DNA of 34,301 bases from NCBI GenBank assembly GCA_000613065.1, contig CBZS010000647.1, positions 1 to 34,301 of the forward strand, in the 5' to 3' direction. Made by a program: the position numbers and the translations under genes. The notes under the pieces were generated by a model, which worked only from the letters and a program-made list of their open reading frames with translations, was not told the origin of the DNA and made no database searches. The stretch comes from Richelia intracellularis. GTDB lineage: Bacteria; Cyanobacteriota; Cyanobacteriia; Cyanobacteriales; Nostocaceae. Positions 1 to 9,272 of the stretch are shown here, piece by piece. Position 1 is the stretch's first letter. Each line of letters starts with the position of its first letter.

Positions 1-2
1 TA

Positions 3-860
3 CGTACCAGATTATTAAAAAATCCCCGTGCTGCACAAATTTTATCTCAACTAAAATGGTTTCAGGAGAGACGACTGCAAATACACGCACAAGTTGTAGT
101 GTGTCCTGGTATTAATGATGGTAAACACTTAGAGCAAACCATCCGAGATTTAGCATCATTCCATACAAATGAAATACCTGCGGTTGCTTCTGTGGCAGTG
201 GTACCAGTGGGTTTAACCAGGTTTCGTCCCCAAGAGGATGCATTAATCCCTGTAACTAGAGAAAAAGGGTTAGAAGTAATTGACCAAGTGCAAACGCTAC
301 AGCAAGAATTTCGCCGAAAATTAGGTTCTACTTGCGTTTGGCTGGCAGATGAATGGTTTTTAATCGCAGGTGAAGATCTACCATGCGAATCTGAATATGA
401 AGATTATCCCCAAATAGATAATGGTGTGGGTTCCATTCGCTTATTTATCAAGCAATTTATGGAAGTTAGCGACCGCTTACTCCCACAGCAAGTTCCACCC
501 CGAAAATTGACTTGGGTAGTTGGCAATGCTGTGGAGAAGGTTTTTCAGCCCATAGTGGAACGGTTGAATCAAGTTTCTGGCTTAGATGTAAAGATGCACG
601 CTTTATCAAGTGATTATTGGGGGCAAAATATAACTGTTACGGGTTTGCTCACTGGTCATGATTTAATTACTAAGTTACAAGGGAATAATTTAGGAGAAGG
701 AATCATACTACCATCAGTGATGCTCAAACATGGAGAGTTGGTACTTTTAGATGATACCAATGTTGAAGAAGTGTCACGCCAGTTGCATACACCAATATTT
801 CCAGTTGCAGGGGTAGAAGAATTGGTGAAAACTTGTATTTATCCCTTAAAAATAAAATAA
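3..860 (+). CDS. TIGR03279/DUF512 cyanobacterial FeS-type oxidoreductase, 3' part
   Basis: The reading frame is open from the left edge, so the 5' end of the gene lies outside the window; about 285 C-terminal residues are visible. They match the cyanobacterial family TIGR03279 (putative FeS-containing oxidoreductase, DUF512), with the run VCPGINDG followed by a hydrophobic stretch ending in VVPVGLTRFR. Family members have an N-terminal PDZ-like segment and a Cys-containing radical-SAM-like core; only the DUF512 half is visible here. The biochemical role of the family is unproven. The first ATG inside the window is internal and should not be used as a start, because in-frame codons before it continue the family sequence. 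The frame ends in TAA with no lesion, so the gene is probably intact. In related cyanobacteria I would expect a glycoside-hydrolase-like gene downstream, and its broken remnant follows here. Confidence 0.8.
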   Translation, partial: RTRLLKNPRAAQILSQLKWFQERRLQIHAQVVVCPGINDGKHLEQTIRDLASFHTNEIPAVASVAVVPVGLTRFRPQEDALIPVTREKGLEVIDQVQTLQQEFRRKLGSTCVWLADEWFLIAGEDLPCESEYEDYPQIDNGVGSIRLFIKQFMEVSDRLLPQQVPPRKLTWVVGNAVEKVFQPIVERLNQVSGLDVKMHALSSDYWGQNITVTGLLTGHDLITKLQGNNLGEGIILPSVMLKHGELVLLDDTNVEEVSRQLHTPIFPVAGVEELVKTCIYPLKIK

Positions 861-1063
861 ATATCAATTACAAAATTTGTTTATAGATTTTTCTTTGGTA
901 CGGCAAAAACATTAAAAACTTTTGTGTCTATTTTTTAGCAGCAAAAGTCAGAAAATAAAATCTTTCATAATTGACACATCAAAATGACTGACACATTTAG
1001 GAGATAATAGTGATCAGCCAGAAAATTAAGTGTAAAAGTCAAATAACGAAACTTGGAAAAACA

Positions 1064-1128
1064 GGGCTATTAATTGGTAAGTTACAGTTGTTCATAGGGC
1101 TATTAATTGGTAAGTTACAGTTGTTCAT
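1064..1128 (+). repeat. 33-bp in-frame tandem duplication
   Basis: A 33-base unit beginning GGGCTATTAATTGGTAAG is present twice in direct succession (1064-1096 and 1097-1128, differing only at the last base). It adds 11 codons (LLIGKLQLF type) to the signal-peptide region of the broken hydrolase gene. Being a multiple of three, it did not itself break the frame. Its near-perfect identity points to a recent slippage event. Confidence 0.9.
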
Positions 1129-3322
1129 GCTGAGTTTTTGTCATCTTTTACCAGCATCAGCCAGAGAAACGAAACCAGTATTAAGCATCATTCAAACTCC
1201 TGAAAACACCCAGCAATGGCAAGGAATTAGTAAACGTTTACAAGCTGCTGGAGTGAAATATTGTGTTATTCCCCTGAATGCAATTAATAGTATGGCCGAT
1301 TGGGGCGATCGCAATATTGTATTTCTACCCAATGTGGAAACTTTAAGACCAAGTCAAGCCATCGCTTTAGAAGCATGGATGAGTAAAGGGGTAAGGGTAA
1401 TTGCTAGTGGTCCGACGGCTAGCTTATCTTCCCCTGGAGTCAGGGAATTAATGCAGTCTTTATTAGGTGGTTATTGGGGATTTAGTTTAGAACAGCCCCA
1501 AAACATAGCGCGAGCAGAGGTGAAAACACAGCAGTGGGCAAATGATAGGGGTTTATTTGGTAAAGTTAGCGGGGGTGTAATTATTCCTAATAAAGTTACA
1601 GGTGCAGCCGCCGTAGTTTGGAACTCCCAAAATAAAGCTCCGGTAGTTGCAACAGAACGCTCGACATTTTTAGGATAGCGATGGGGGTGGATAAGCTAGC
1701 ACCGGTGGATTTGGATACTGCTTGGTTACAAGCTACTCTCAAACGGAATGAAATTGGGGGTCGAAGTTTTCCCAGGAGAGTTGCTGGTGCTAATAATAAA
1801 TATTCTCAGCAGTTAGCAACTTTAGCTACTTCATCAAAGCCAAGCTCTAATCTAGAGAAACGGCAACCTAGGGTTGATAAAATTACTGATACGAATAGCA
1901 AAAAAAAGTAACTTACCACTATCTTCAAAACGTAGGCGTAGCATATCACCAAAAAGAACAGCCGTAGCCCCTATCTCTGCATCTAAATCCCCATATAAAT
2001 CGGATCAAGCGATCGATAAATTACAAGAAAGGGTAGGTTTGGATGTAATTCCTAATTCTCGAGCCCCCATTAGTTCTAAAGAATTATTTACCCTGCAATG
2101 GGAACTTAAAAATTTGATTGGCAGGGTAGAAAGTGCCCACCTACCAGCTTTAGCGAATAACTCTGCTGGAATCGCTGGAGATATCGGCAATAACCCCATA
2201 TATGCCAAGGCACAGCCAGTCAGGTTTGCATCGGTGAAAACCGAATTTATGTCATCCAACACTCAAAAGTCTTTATTCTGGGCAAAACAAGTAGCTAATA
2301 ATTTACCTCAATTAGTTGCCCGCAGACAGCATGCTCAAGCGCGACGACAGTGGGTTAAGGCAAAAATATCCCTACTCAGGAAATTTCCCCTAGATAAACG
2401 ATTAGCACAGCCAGAAATTCGGGCAATGTGGTTAGATCGGGGAACCATCGTCAAAGCGAAAAGTCAACAAGGATTAGCTAAGGTTTTTGATCGCATGGCT
2501 GAATCCGGGATTAACACCGTATTTTTTGAAACAGTTAATTCCAGTTACACCATTTATCCCAGTAAAGTTGCTAAGTTGCTCCCCAACAAAATCCACTAGT
2601 ACGTGCCTGGGACCCCCTAGCATCGGCTGTCAAACTGGGTAAAGCTAGGAGTATGGAAGTACACGCTTGGGTTTGGGTATTTGGCGCAGGTAATAGCAAA
2701 CAGAATGAATTACTGAATCTCCCTACAAGTTATCCAGGACCAGTACTTGCATTAAATCCCACTTGGGCAAACTGCGATCAGAAAGGTAATATTACCCCAT
2801 TAGGTCAAACTAAGCCATTTTTTGACCATGGCAACCCCCAAGTACAGAAGTATCTCCTTAATTTATATGAAGAGATTGTCACTCGGTATCAAGTGCATGG
2901 GTTGCAGTTAGATTACATTCGCTATCCTTTCCAAGATCCAGCCAGGGGAAGGGTATAGGGTTATGGAGCTGCATCTAGGTCTAAATTTAGACAATTAACA
3001 GGGCTAGATACGATTAATATTAGACCTAGGCAAAGGCAGATGTGGCAAAAATGGACAAAATTTCGTACTCAGCAAGTAGATAATTTTGTAGCTCAAGTTT
3101 CAGAAAGATTACGTAATAAACGTCCAAACCTGATTATCTCCGTCGCTGTGTTTCCCCTACCAAAAAAAGAGAGGATTTAAAAGCTGCAACAGGATTGGGA
3201 AGTGTGGGCAAAACGGGGTGATGTAGATATGATTGTCCCCATGACCTATGCTTTAGATACCATTGGTTTTCAGCGATTAGCTAAAGCTTGGGTAGCTGCA
3301 AGTAGATTAGGCTCTAGTTTCT

Positions 3323-3413
3323 GGCGTTGCATAAGTGCGGGATGAATTAGCATTTGAAACCATTGAGAAATCGTTAAAAATTTAGTAAAATCATGCAGCA
3401 TTTATGCAACGCC
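3323..3413 (+). repeat. 91-bp MITE, copy 1, with 8-bp target duplication
   Basis: The element starts GGCGTTGCATAA and ends TTATGCAACGCC, a perfect 12-bp terminal inverted repeat. It is flanked on both sides by TAGTTTCT (3315-3322 and 3414-3421), an 8-bp target-site duplication. Removing the element and one duplicate joins GSSF to LVPGIS in a single frame of the hydrolase gene, so this is a true insertion. Two other 91-bp copies lie at 21086 and 24211 in the opposite orientation. No coding capacity. Confidence 0.93.
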
Positions 3414-3752
3414 TAGTTTCTTAGTACCAGGAATTAGCCTACTTCCCTTGCCTACCTTGGGGGCGGTGGATCAAATCCAGTTGGTGAGAGATTTACCAGT
3501 CAATGGTTATGCCTTGTTTCCTACAGAGAACCTACACGGTGAGTTACAACAAGTTATTATCAGTACTCAAGGAATAGCTAATAACAAAAAAGAACCCATT
3601 GCTTATCGTCAGCCATTTGCTACCGCATCTATCCGCTATGCTAATTTCCAGAAAGAATGGCAATTGGTAGAACAAAAGCAAAAATAAAATGTATCTGCGA
3701 ATAAATTGTCAGATTTTAAAGCGAAAGCAAAGAGCCTAGAGAGTATTTTGAA

Positions 3753-3809
3753 TAAGTTAGCAGCAGAGCCGAAACTATATAGTCTTGCTTCGGCTCTGCT
3801 GCTAACTTA
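3753..3809. repeat. Perfect 21-bp inverted repeat (hairpin)
   Basis: TAAGTTAGCAGCAGAGCCGAA at 3753-3773 (one more base precedes the 20-base core) is exactly complementary to 3789-3809, with a 15-base loop that contains the palindrome ACTATATAGT. It lies 66 bases after the stop of the broken hydrolase gene. No T run follows, so it is not a typical intrinsic terminator. It could be a transcription end, a small structured RNA or a palindromic repeat element. Confidence 0.8.
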
Positions 3810-4226
3810 GCTCGTTTTCAGTCTTTATTTGGGATATGCATGCAAGACCATTCACAGAATAACCCCTATCAAGTTAGGGTATGGGAAAATCGCCTAATTG
3901 CCATAGATAAACTGTTGCATTATGGCGAAAGGGTAGAATTCCGTAGATAACGTGTGTGTTTATTGTTCCCAAGTAAAGCGATTAGTCTCATCGATGTTTG
4001 CGTACTGGACTTGATTGCTTAGAAAAATCTTGCTAGCGAAAATAAGTAAAATTTCGGTATCATACACCAATGAATGAAAAGAGGTATGGAATTTCTATGT
4101 CAAGCCCCAGTTTTAAGGAAATTATCCTGATAAGAAAGTGGTCAGTTTACATCTGAAATGTCGAGAATAGGCAAAAATTGACTCACATTTTGATAAAATC
4201 CGCAATCATACGTGGTTTAAAACATT

Positions 4227-4259
4227 GATTCAAGGATAAATGTTATTTATCCTTGAATC
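4227..4259. repeat. Perfect 14-bp hairpin inside a longer imperfect inverted repeat
   Basis: GATTCAAGGATAAA (4227-4240) pairs with TTTATCCTTGAATC (4246-4259) around a 5-base loop. Outside it, TCCGCAATCATACG upstream and CGTATGCGGA downstream also pair apart from a 4-base bulge. The whole structure covers about 4197-4270. It lies roughly 190 bases upstream of the rbp start and could be a terminator for an unseen transcript or a mobile palindrome. Confidence 0.7.
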
Positions 4260-4457
4260 GTATGCGGATACCATAAATATTACTAAAATTTCTATAAGTT
4301 TTATGCCAATAATTGATTATTGTGTAATAATAGGATTCGAGATTTAATTCGGCGACTGCGTTTGTTTTCAGTATTGATAGGTATTTCTCCTTTTGGTATT
4401 CCACAGACTATCTCCGAAATCTACATCTCTACAAAACTATGATTTTGGAGAAAATAC

Positions 4458-4745
4458 ATGTCCATTTATATAGGTAATCTTTCCTACGAGGTTACGGAAG
4501 AAGATTTAAGATCTGTATTCGCAGAATACGGCTCTGTAAAGAGAGTTCAGGTTCCCACTGATCGTGAAACAGGTCGTATGCGCGGATTTGCCTTTGTAGA
4601 AATGGATAGTGAAGATGAAGAAGCCGCAGCCATTGGAGCACTAGATGGTGCTGAATGGATGGGGCGTGACTTAAAAGTAAATAAAGCTAAACCCAGAGAA
4701 AATAGAAACTTTAATTCTAACCGCAGGAACAACCGCGGCTATTAA
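4458..4745 (+). CDS. rbp: RRM-type RNA-binding protein (cyanobacterial Rbp)
   Basis: A 95-residue protein with one complete RNA-recognition motif. RNP2 is IYIGNL at residues 3-8 and RNP1 is RGFAFVEM at about residues 42-49. A short Asn/Arg/Gly-rich tail, ending NNRGY, follows. This is the size and layout of cyanobacterial Rbp proteins, which bind RNA and in known cases respond to cold or act in mRNA localisation. GGAG lies 8-9 bases before the ATG and fixes the start. It stands alone, with a clear terminator about 90 bases downstream. It appears intact, in contrast with its neighbours. In this family the 5' leader often carries cold regulation; the AT-rich leader here is compatible with that, but nothing in the sequence proves it. 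The exact paralogue number cannot be assigned. Confidence 0.93.
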   Translation: MSIYIGNLSYEVTEEDLRSVFAEYGSVKRVQVPTDRETGRMRGFAFVEMDSEDEEAAAIGALDGAEWMGRDLKVNKAKPRENRNFNSNRRNNRGY

Positions 4746-4832
4746 GTTTTTACATAACATATAGTAGTGATGAGTTTTGCCTAAATCTATAAGTTTATTC
4801 GTCTAAGCACTTCCTACAATTTTATTATTAAT

Positions 4833-4868
4833 TAGCTTCAGTATTAGTACTGAAGCTATACTTTTATA
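4833..4868 (+). terminator. Intrinsic terminator after rbp
   Basis: An 11-bp perfect stem, TAGCTTCAGTA (4833-4843) with TACTGAAGCTA (4848-4858), closes a TTAG loop and is followed by TACTTTTAT. It is the first such structure after the rbp stop codon. Confidence 0.72.
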
Positions 4869-5223
4869 ACTGAATTCTGCTGAATGACTTTACAGTCTTT
4901 TATTTGTGACGTAATTTAATAGCCTGGGGGCAAGCATTCACTAGTATGAACTTCAAGCACAAATTATATTGAATTCATGAAAATAGCCATAGTAGTGTCG
5001 AGAAAAATTGCATTATGATAAAGCTCCTGAAAATATAGACTCCTGATTAGTCAATTTTTATTATTCGCATATGACACTCTATTGTGTACTCAGCTTATTT
5101 CATAATATTTATATTTGCACTTAATATATAGTAAATACTCCATTCTTATAAACTCTTATTTGATGATCAAGTTAAAAATTTTGACTGTTAATACAACGGA
5201 ATAAATGTACTAAAAATTATTAC
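4869..5223. other. AT-rich spacer with no recognisable gene
   Basis: About 355 AT-rich bases between the rbp terminator and the left inverted repeat of the IS5-type element. No open frame with family resemblance, no RNA gene and no clear repeat is visible. Confidence 0.5.
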
Positions 5224-6473
5224 GGGCACCTCGATTAATCAAGTCTTAGGTAATCTGAGGGGCTTCGAAGAACTACAAGAAAGTGAAGTTGGGCCAAAAA
5301 TAGCTCAACCGGAACTATTTATAGTTGAAATCTGGCTCAGTAGAGCCAATTTAGAACCAATTATCCCACAGCTTTAGGATTTTTATTCTCCCAAAATCCA
5401 TAACGTTTGAAGTTGTAGACTAAATTATTCACTCCAATAGTCGCCTTGACTGACTCCTTACCAATGGAACCCATTAACTTGCTTCCCATTTCATTAACCC
5501 AGTGACCAAAAACCTGTTTCACCTTAGCTTTGACTTGAGAACGCTCTCGATAATCTTCTTTTTGTTTTGCAGTCAATGGATGATTGTGGTAGGCTCGTTC
5601 ATGAATGTGACTGAGGAATTGTAAAATCTGTAGAATCCATTCAATAGATTCACTACGATAGGCAGTATCTGCCCAAACCTCTTCCCCCTGGTTTTGCTCA
5701 TCCAACAGTGCCCCTAACACTTGGGAATCATGCACTGAGGCATCCGTGACTTGATAGCGACGAATAAAACCATACTCCACATCGATACTGATGTGGTTTT
5801 TATAACCAAAGGAACTCTGACCATTCTTTTTTCTCCAGGGATCATCTGTATCCTTCTAGGACAAGCGTTGATACTTTTGCTGCCAACTTTCGGGAATTTC
5901 TTCTAGGGCAAGTTTTTGCTTCTCTTCCTTAGTATTATGCTGCTTGGGAACTGGAATCAATGTGCCATCTACTATTTGACCCTCCTTAGCTTGGTAGCCT
6001 TGATGTCTCAGGTCGTTATCAAATTGCTCAAACAGTTCTTTAATAAGACCCTGCTGCTTCAACTGCTGCCGAAAGAACCAAACTGTAGTTGCATCTGGTA
6101 CTGGTTCTGCTAGCCCCAAGCCCAAAAATATCATGAACGATAGTCGGTTATTGACCTGGTAGTCCAGTTCTTCATCACTGATGTAGTACAGTTGTTGCAG
6201 CACAAGCATTTTGAAGATGACTATTGCATCTATGGGCTTTCGCCCAGCATTATTTTTTCTAGCCTTGTCATGCACTTGTTCTAAAATCGGACGAAATTAT
6301 GACCACGGCATGGTCTCGTCTAACTTCATCAACAGGGTCTTCTTGCTTTCTAACTTCTGGTATCCCTGTTCAAGTTCCCCGACTGTTTTTTATTCCATGG
6401 CGATTCAACCCCAGCTTCTGCTCTCCCTATACTCTCATCTCGCGAGCTACTTGCTCCATTTCTCGAGGTGCCC
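5224..6473 (-). mobile_element. IS5-family element (IS5 subgroup type), copy 1, inactive
   Basis: The left end GGGCACCTCGA (5224-5234) is the inverse of TCGAGGTGCCC (ending 6473), giving an element of about 1250 bp with the transposase on the minus strand. A second copy, aligned over its full length, lies at 25147-26408, so both boundaries are supported by comparison. I see no clear target duplication. The transposase is broken (see the pseudogene entry). Confidence 0.8.
5361..6398 (-). pseudogene. IS5-family DDE transposase (copy 1), two nonsense codons
   Basis: Read on the minus strand the protein has the IS5 pattern: an N-terminal DUF772-like part (LDETMPW, then KPIDAIVIFKMLVLQQLY, PDATTVWFFRQQL) and the DDE domain (VDGTLIPVP, FGYKNHISIDVEY, VTDASVHDSQ, VWADTAYRS). 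The C-terminus NLVYNFKRYGF is intact. An in-frame TAA at 6297-6299 replaces the expected Glu codon of WSEFRPILEQ. A TAG near 5858 replaces the Glu codon that copy 2 still has in SEKDTD. The extreme N-terminus near 6380-6398 is also out of frame. The protein cannot be made as one chain. Confidence 0.85.
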
Positions 6474-6597
6474 TATTCTAACTAACCCCGGACATATAGC
6501 CGACAATGATACCCTTTTTGTCGGAACTATCCGTACAACTTTCCGTTTTTAGACAATATGAATTTTCGGTCAGAAAGAAGGAAATCTACTCTGACTA

Positions 6598-7417
6598 TAT
6601 CCCACTAATATCGTTTTGTTAATCCAAATATGGATTGTTGCAAGAGACAAAAAAGCATCAAAGCAAGCTGAAATTCTTTCCCATCTGACAACAAGACGAC
6701 GATATTTTTTTTAACCATGGGAAACAACGTTCTTGTTGAAAACGTGGGACGGAAATTTTAATGGGTCTGCCCTTGTTCTTCTTCGTCTTCCAAACCCCCT
6801 TGGGCCATTGGGGCCTAATACCACGTCAACGTAAAGCAGCGCGCTTATCCTTAGAATCGTAGCCTTTGTCAGCAGCAACCACTTTCAGGGGTTTACGGGG
6901 TCTACCGCGTTTGTTGGTCTTAACCTTTACACTGTCTAGAAGTGTTATCACCTGATCTGTTTCACTACCATTGGCAGGTGTGGTGGGATTGGATAAAGGC
7001 ATTCCTGAGCCTTCAGTAAGATTGTGTATTAAAATACCCTTTCCTTCTCCACCGTAAGCAACACCATTACCACCGCCCTTTACAGGGGTAAAAATACCCG
7101 TCCACCACGGCATAACTCCAGTTGATTAACCCTTTCTCTTGTCCAATTCCCAATATTCGTGCTTGTAAAGTCTCTAACCTATCGTCCAACTGCCAACGTT
7201 TGAGCCATCGATGTGCAGAGCTGTTTGATGCCCATATTTATCCTTTTGGAACGTCACACCAAGGACACCCTGTTCTCAATATATACAGTAAGGTATTGAG
7301 TACATAACGAAATGAAGAATGTGGCATTCCTCGTTCGCGTTTTTCTGGCGGTTTCGGAAAAATATCCTCAAACAAAGACCACTCCAAATTACTCAGTCCT
7401 TCAAAACGTCCAGCCAT
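6598..7417 (-). pseudogene. IS5-family (IS1031-like) transposase remnant
   Basis: The minus strand reads MAGRFEGLSNLEWSLFEDIF from 7417, then the family run SSFRYVLNTLLYILRTGCPW, SAHRWLKRWQLD and ARILGIGQEKGLINW. The middle part is GMPLSNPTTPANGSETDQV with VVAADKGYDSKDKRAALR, and the C-terminal part is VWKTKKNKGRPIKISVPRFQ. Lesions include a stop after CDVPKG, a frameshift near 7100, a TAA after RAALR at about 6825, and a frameshift after CFPWLKK. The order and content of the family are complete, so this is decay in place and not truncation. Confidence 0.82.
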
Positions 7418-7478
7418 CAGATGATATAACCCCTCTTACTCAACAGGCATATTATCACCTTCTGTTTTTAGTGGGATA
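6598..7478 (-). mobile_element. IS5-family, IS1031-like element, inactive
   Basis: Short inverted ends TATCCCACTAA (6598-6608) and TTAGTGGGATA (7468-7478) bracket an 881-bp segment with a degraded minus-strand transposase. The size suits the IS1031 subgroup. The ends come from this copy alone, so the boundaries are approximate. Confidence 0.65.
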
Positions 7479-7772
7479 ATATGCCTATTTTTTTGTGATT
7501 TTTTCGAGTGTAAAATGTCCATACAACATCTGTGATAATACTTTCTTCTTTACTGTGGTAGGGAAAACAGCTTGGAGAGAGGCTCCACATTAAAATCAAA
7601 GCAGAGCCTCCCGCCATAGTTAGCAAAGTAGAACGCCAAAGTAGAACTTTGACACGATAATTACAATCACACAGATGATAAAAGTAATTTTTATTGGGAC
7701 TACCTCTTGCCTTTTCGTATAGCGAGTTAAAATACTGGCAGAAGAAAATTCAGTAACAATTTTTAGTCTGTA

Positions 7773-8366
7773 ATGACTCATTCTCAGGATATTGCAACCT
7801 TAGCTCAGTGGATGGCAGCGGATTTCAGCAATCAACAACAAGCTTTTGACAATCCTCCTTTATTTGCTCATATTCGAGTATGCATTCGTCCCCTACCTTG
7901 GGACTTTTTATCTGGGGTCAGTTTATTTCTAGAACAAGCTTATGACTATATGTTGACTCGGCCTTATCGTTTGCGAGTGATGAAGCTTATTCCCACAAAT
8001 GAAAATATAGTTATCGAACACTATACCCTCAAATCAGAGGAAAAATTTTATGGCGCATCCCGCGATAAGGAACGCCTAAAAAGTATCACCACCGATGACT
8101 TAGAAAAAATGCCAGGATGTAACATGATTGTGGAATGGACTGGTAGTAGTTTTAAGGGAAGCGTGGAACCTGGTAAGGAATGTATTGTAGTCCGTGATGG
8201 GAAAAAAACCTATCTTGATAATGAATTTGAAATTGATGCAGAAAAATTTCTCAGCTTAGATAGGGGAAGAGACATGGAAACAGATTTACACGCTTGGGGT
8301 TCTATTGCTGGGGAATTTCATTTTTCATGTTGTGAGAGTTTTGCCCATGAGGTTGAGATTAAGTAA
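7773..8366 (+). CDS. cpcT: Phycobiliprotein lyase of the CpcT/CpeT family
   Basis: A 197-residue protein, the usual length for T-type lyases. These attach phycocyanobilin to the second cysteine (Cys-153 type) of beta-phycocyanin and related subunits in the cytosol during phycobilisome assembly. Family marks are LAQWMAADFSNQQQAF at residues 10-25, the RPLPW segment, SLFLEQAYDYMLTRPYRLRV at about 50-69, and the C-terminal half with MIVEWTGSSFKGSVEPGKEC and the Trp-Gly-Ser-containing end. The ATG start agrees with family N-termini. No lesion is visible, so the gene is probably functional. It stands alone between a dead IS and the broken crtH. The exact chromophore and subunit choice (CpcT against CpeT) cannot be proved from sequence; no phycoerythrin genes are visible, and CpcT is the likelier reading. 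Confidence 0.88.
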   Translation: MTHSQDIATLAQWMAADFSNQQQAFDNPPLFAHIRVCIRPLPWDFLSGVSLFLEQAYDYMLTRPYRLRVMKLIPTNENIVIEHYTLKSEEKFYGASRDKERLKSITTDDLEKMPGCNMIVEWTGSSFKGSVEPGKECIVVRDGKKTYLDNEFEIDAEKFLSLDRGRDMETDLHAWGSIAGEFHFSCCESFAHEVEIK

Positions 8367-8645
8367 ACTACTCAATGCTCTAGGGACACTAAGATAGGGA
8401 GATTACTTTAGTATTTTTAGCATTTAAAGCAAACAATAGTTGACATATATTCTCAATTTATTCTATAGTTTTCTCAGTGTTCTCCTCTCTTTAAGGATCG
8501 GCAGACGGGATCAGTCAGCACTTGCAGGCTTGTCCCTCTTTTTTTTGTCAAATTTTTGGGGTGAAATACATCTAAAATCTAAAATTAATTAACTGAGGGC
8601 AACCGATAAATGTTAACTGTTAACTGGTAACAGAATTATGGCTCC

Positions 8646-9272
8646 ATGCAGCAAATACCTCATCCAGCAAAAGCAAAAGTTAGTCAAAAGTTAGATGCGA
8701 TCATAATTGCTTCGGGAATTGGTGCGTTAGTCACAGCAAGTCAGCTAGCAGCAAAAGGTGCCAAGGTATTGGTATTGGAAAGATACTTGATTCCTGGTGG
8801 AAGTGCTGGCAGTTTTGAGCGTCAAGGCTATCGTTTTGATGTGGGGGAATCAATGATATTTGGGTTTGGTAGCCAGGTTACTACCAACCTTCTTACTCGT
8901 GCTTTACAGGGTGTGAATATGACCTTGGAAACTATACCTGATTCGGTACAAATTCACTACCATGTTCCCAATGGTTTAGATCTAAAAGTTGATAGCAACT
9001 ACGATCAATTTATGCAAAATATAACTAAGTATTTTCCCCATGAGAAGCAAGGAATACATCGCTTTTATGATGAGTGTTGGCGAGTATTTAACTGTCTCAA
9101 TAGCATAGAATTGTTGTCTCTGGAAGAACCCGAGTATTTCTTTCGAGTATTTTTACAAAACCCCTTGTCTTGGCTGGGTTTAGCGAAATATTTACGTTCC
9201 AATGTGGGGGATATAGCCAAACGCGACATTAAACCCGGATTTCTCACCAAGATTGAAAAAAGAGGGGTCTAA
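8646..9272 (+). pseudogene. crtH: Carotenoid cis-trans isomerase CrtH, 5' fragment
   Basis: The first 196 or so residues (to KRDIK at 9233) match the N-terminal FAD-binding part of CrtH/CrtISO. That enzyme isomerises poly-cis carotenes to all-trans lycopene after zeta-carotene desaturation. Visible motifs are VLVLERYLIPGGSAGSFERQ, GYRFDVGESMIFGFG and the SWLGLAKYLRSNVGDIAKR region. A full protein is about 500 residues. Here it is cut at 9234 by an IS1380-type element, and the frame runs only 12 codons into it. The dinucleotide-binding motif, GSGIGG in relatives, reads ASGIGA (residues 22-27), so two of its glycines are already lost. The tail of the gene survives at 11313-11420. About 200 internal residues are missing from the window. 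Confidence 0.9.

Larger units (their letters stand above)
1010..3687 (+). pseudogene. Family 10 glycoside-hydrolase-like (GHL10/DUF187) lipoprotein or exported protein, degraded
   Basis: The pieces, read in order, rebuild a cyanobacterial family-10 glycoside-hydrolase-like protein. It starts at GTG with AGGAG six bases upstream and has a hydrophobic, signal-like N-terminus. The (beta/alpha) barrel core is recognisable from VHAWVWVF, GLQLDYIRYPF and DMIVPMTYALD. Visible lesions are: TGG changed to TAG at 1676-1678; a one-base loss in a G run at about 1685; a frameshift near the A run at about 1900; a frameshift near 2580; a frameshift near 2955; a stop at about 3178; and a 91-bp MITE at 3323-3413. 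An in-frame 33-bp tandem duplication near the start lengthens the signal region. The last piece, 3414-3687, ends cleanly at TAA. With so many independent lesions the gene is certainly dead. Its former substrate cannot be told from the sequence. Confidence 0.88.
3688..4457. other. Non-coding stretch with two strong hairpins
   Basis: No convincing gene is visible in these 770 bases. A frame at 3841-3950 reads QVRVWENRLIAIDKLLHYGERVEFR and then hits a stop. A neighbouring frame continues VDNVCVYCSQVKRL, so a small decayed gene may have been here, but I do not recognise it. Two perfect hairpins (3753-3809 and 4227-4259) are listed separately. The last 130 bases precede rbp and probably hold its promoter and leader. 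Confidence 0.5.

Noticed and set aside
2005-2262. Open frame on the minus strand inside the hydrolase pseudogene
   Set aside because: It lies opposite a readable family sequence and has no resemblance of its own.
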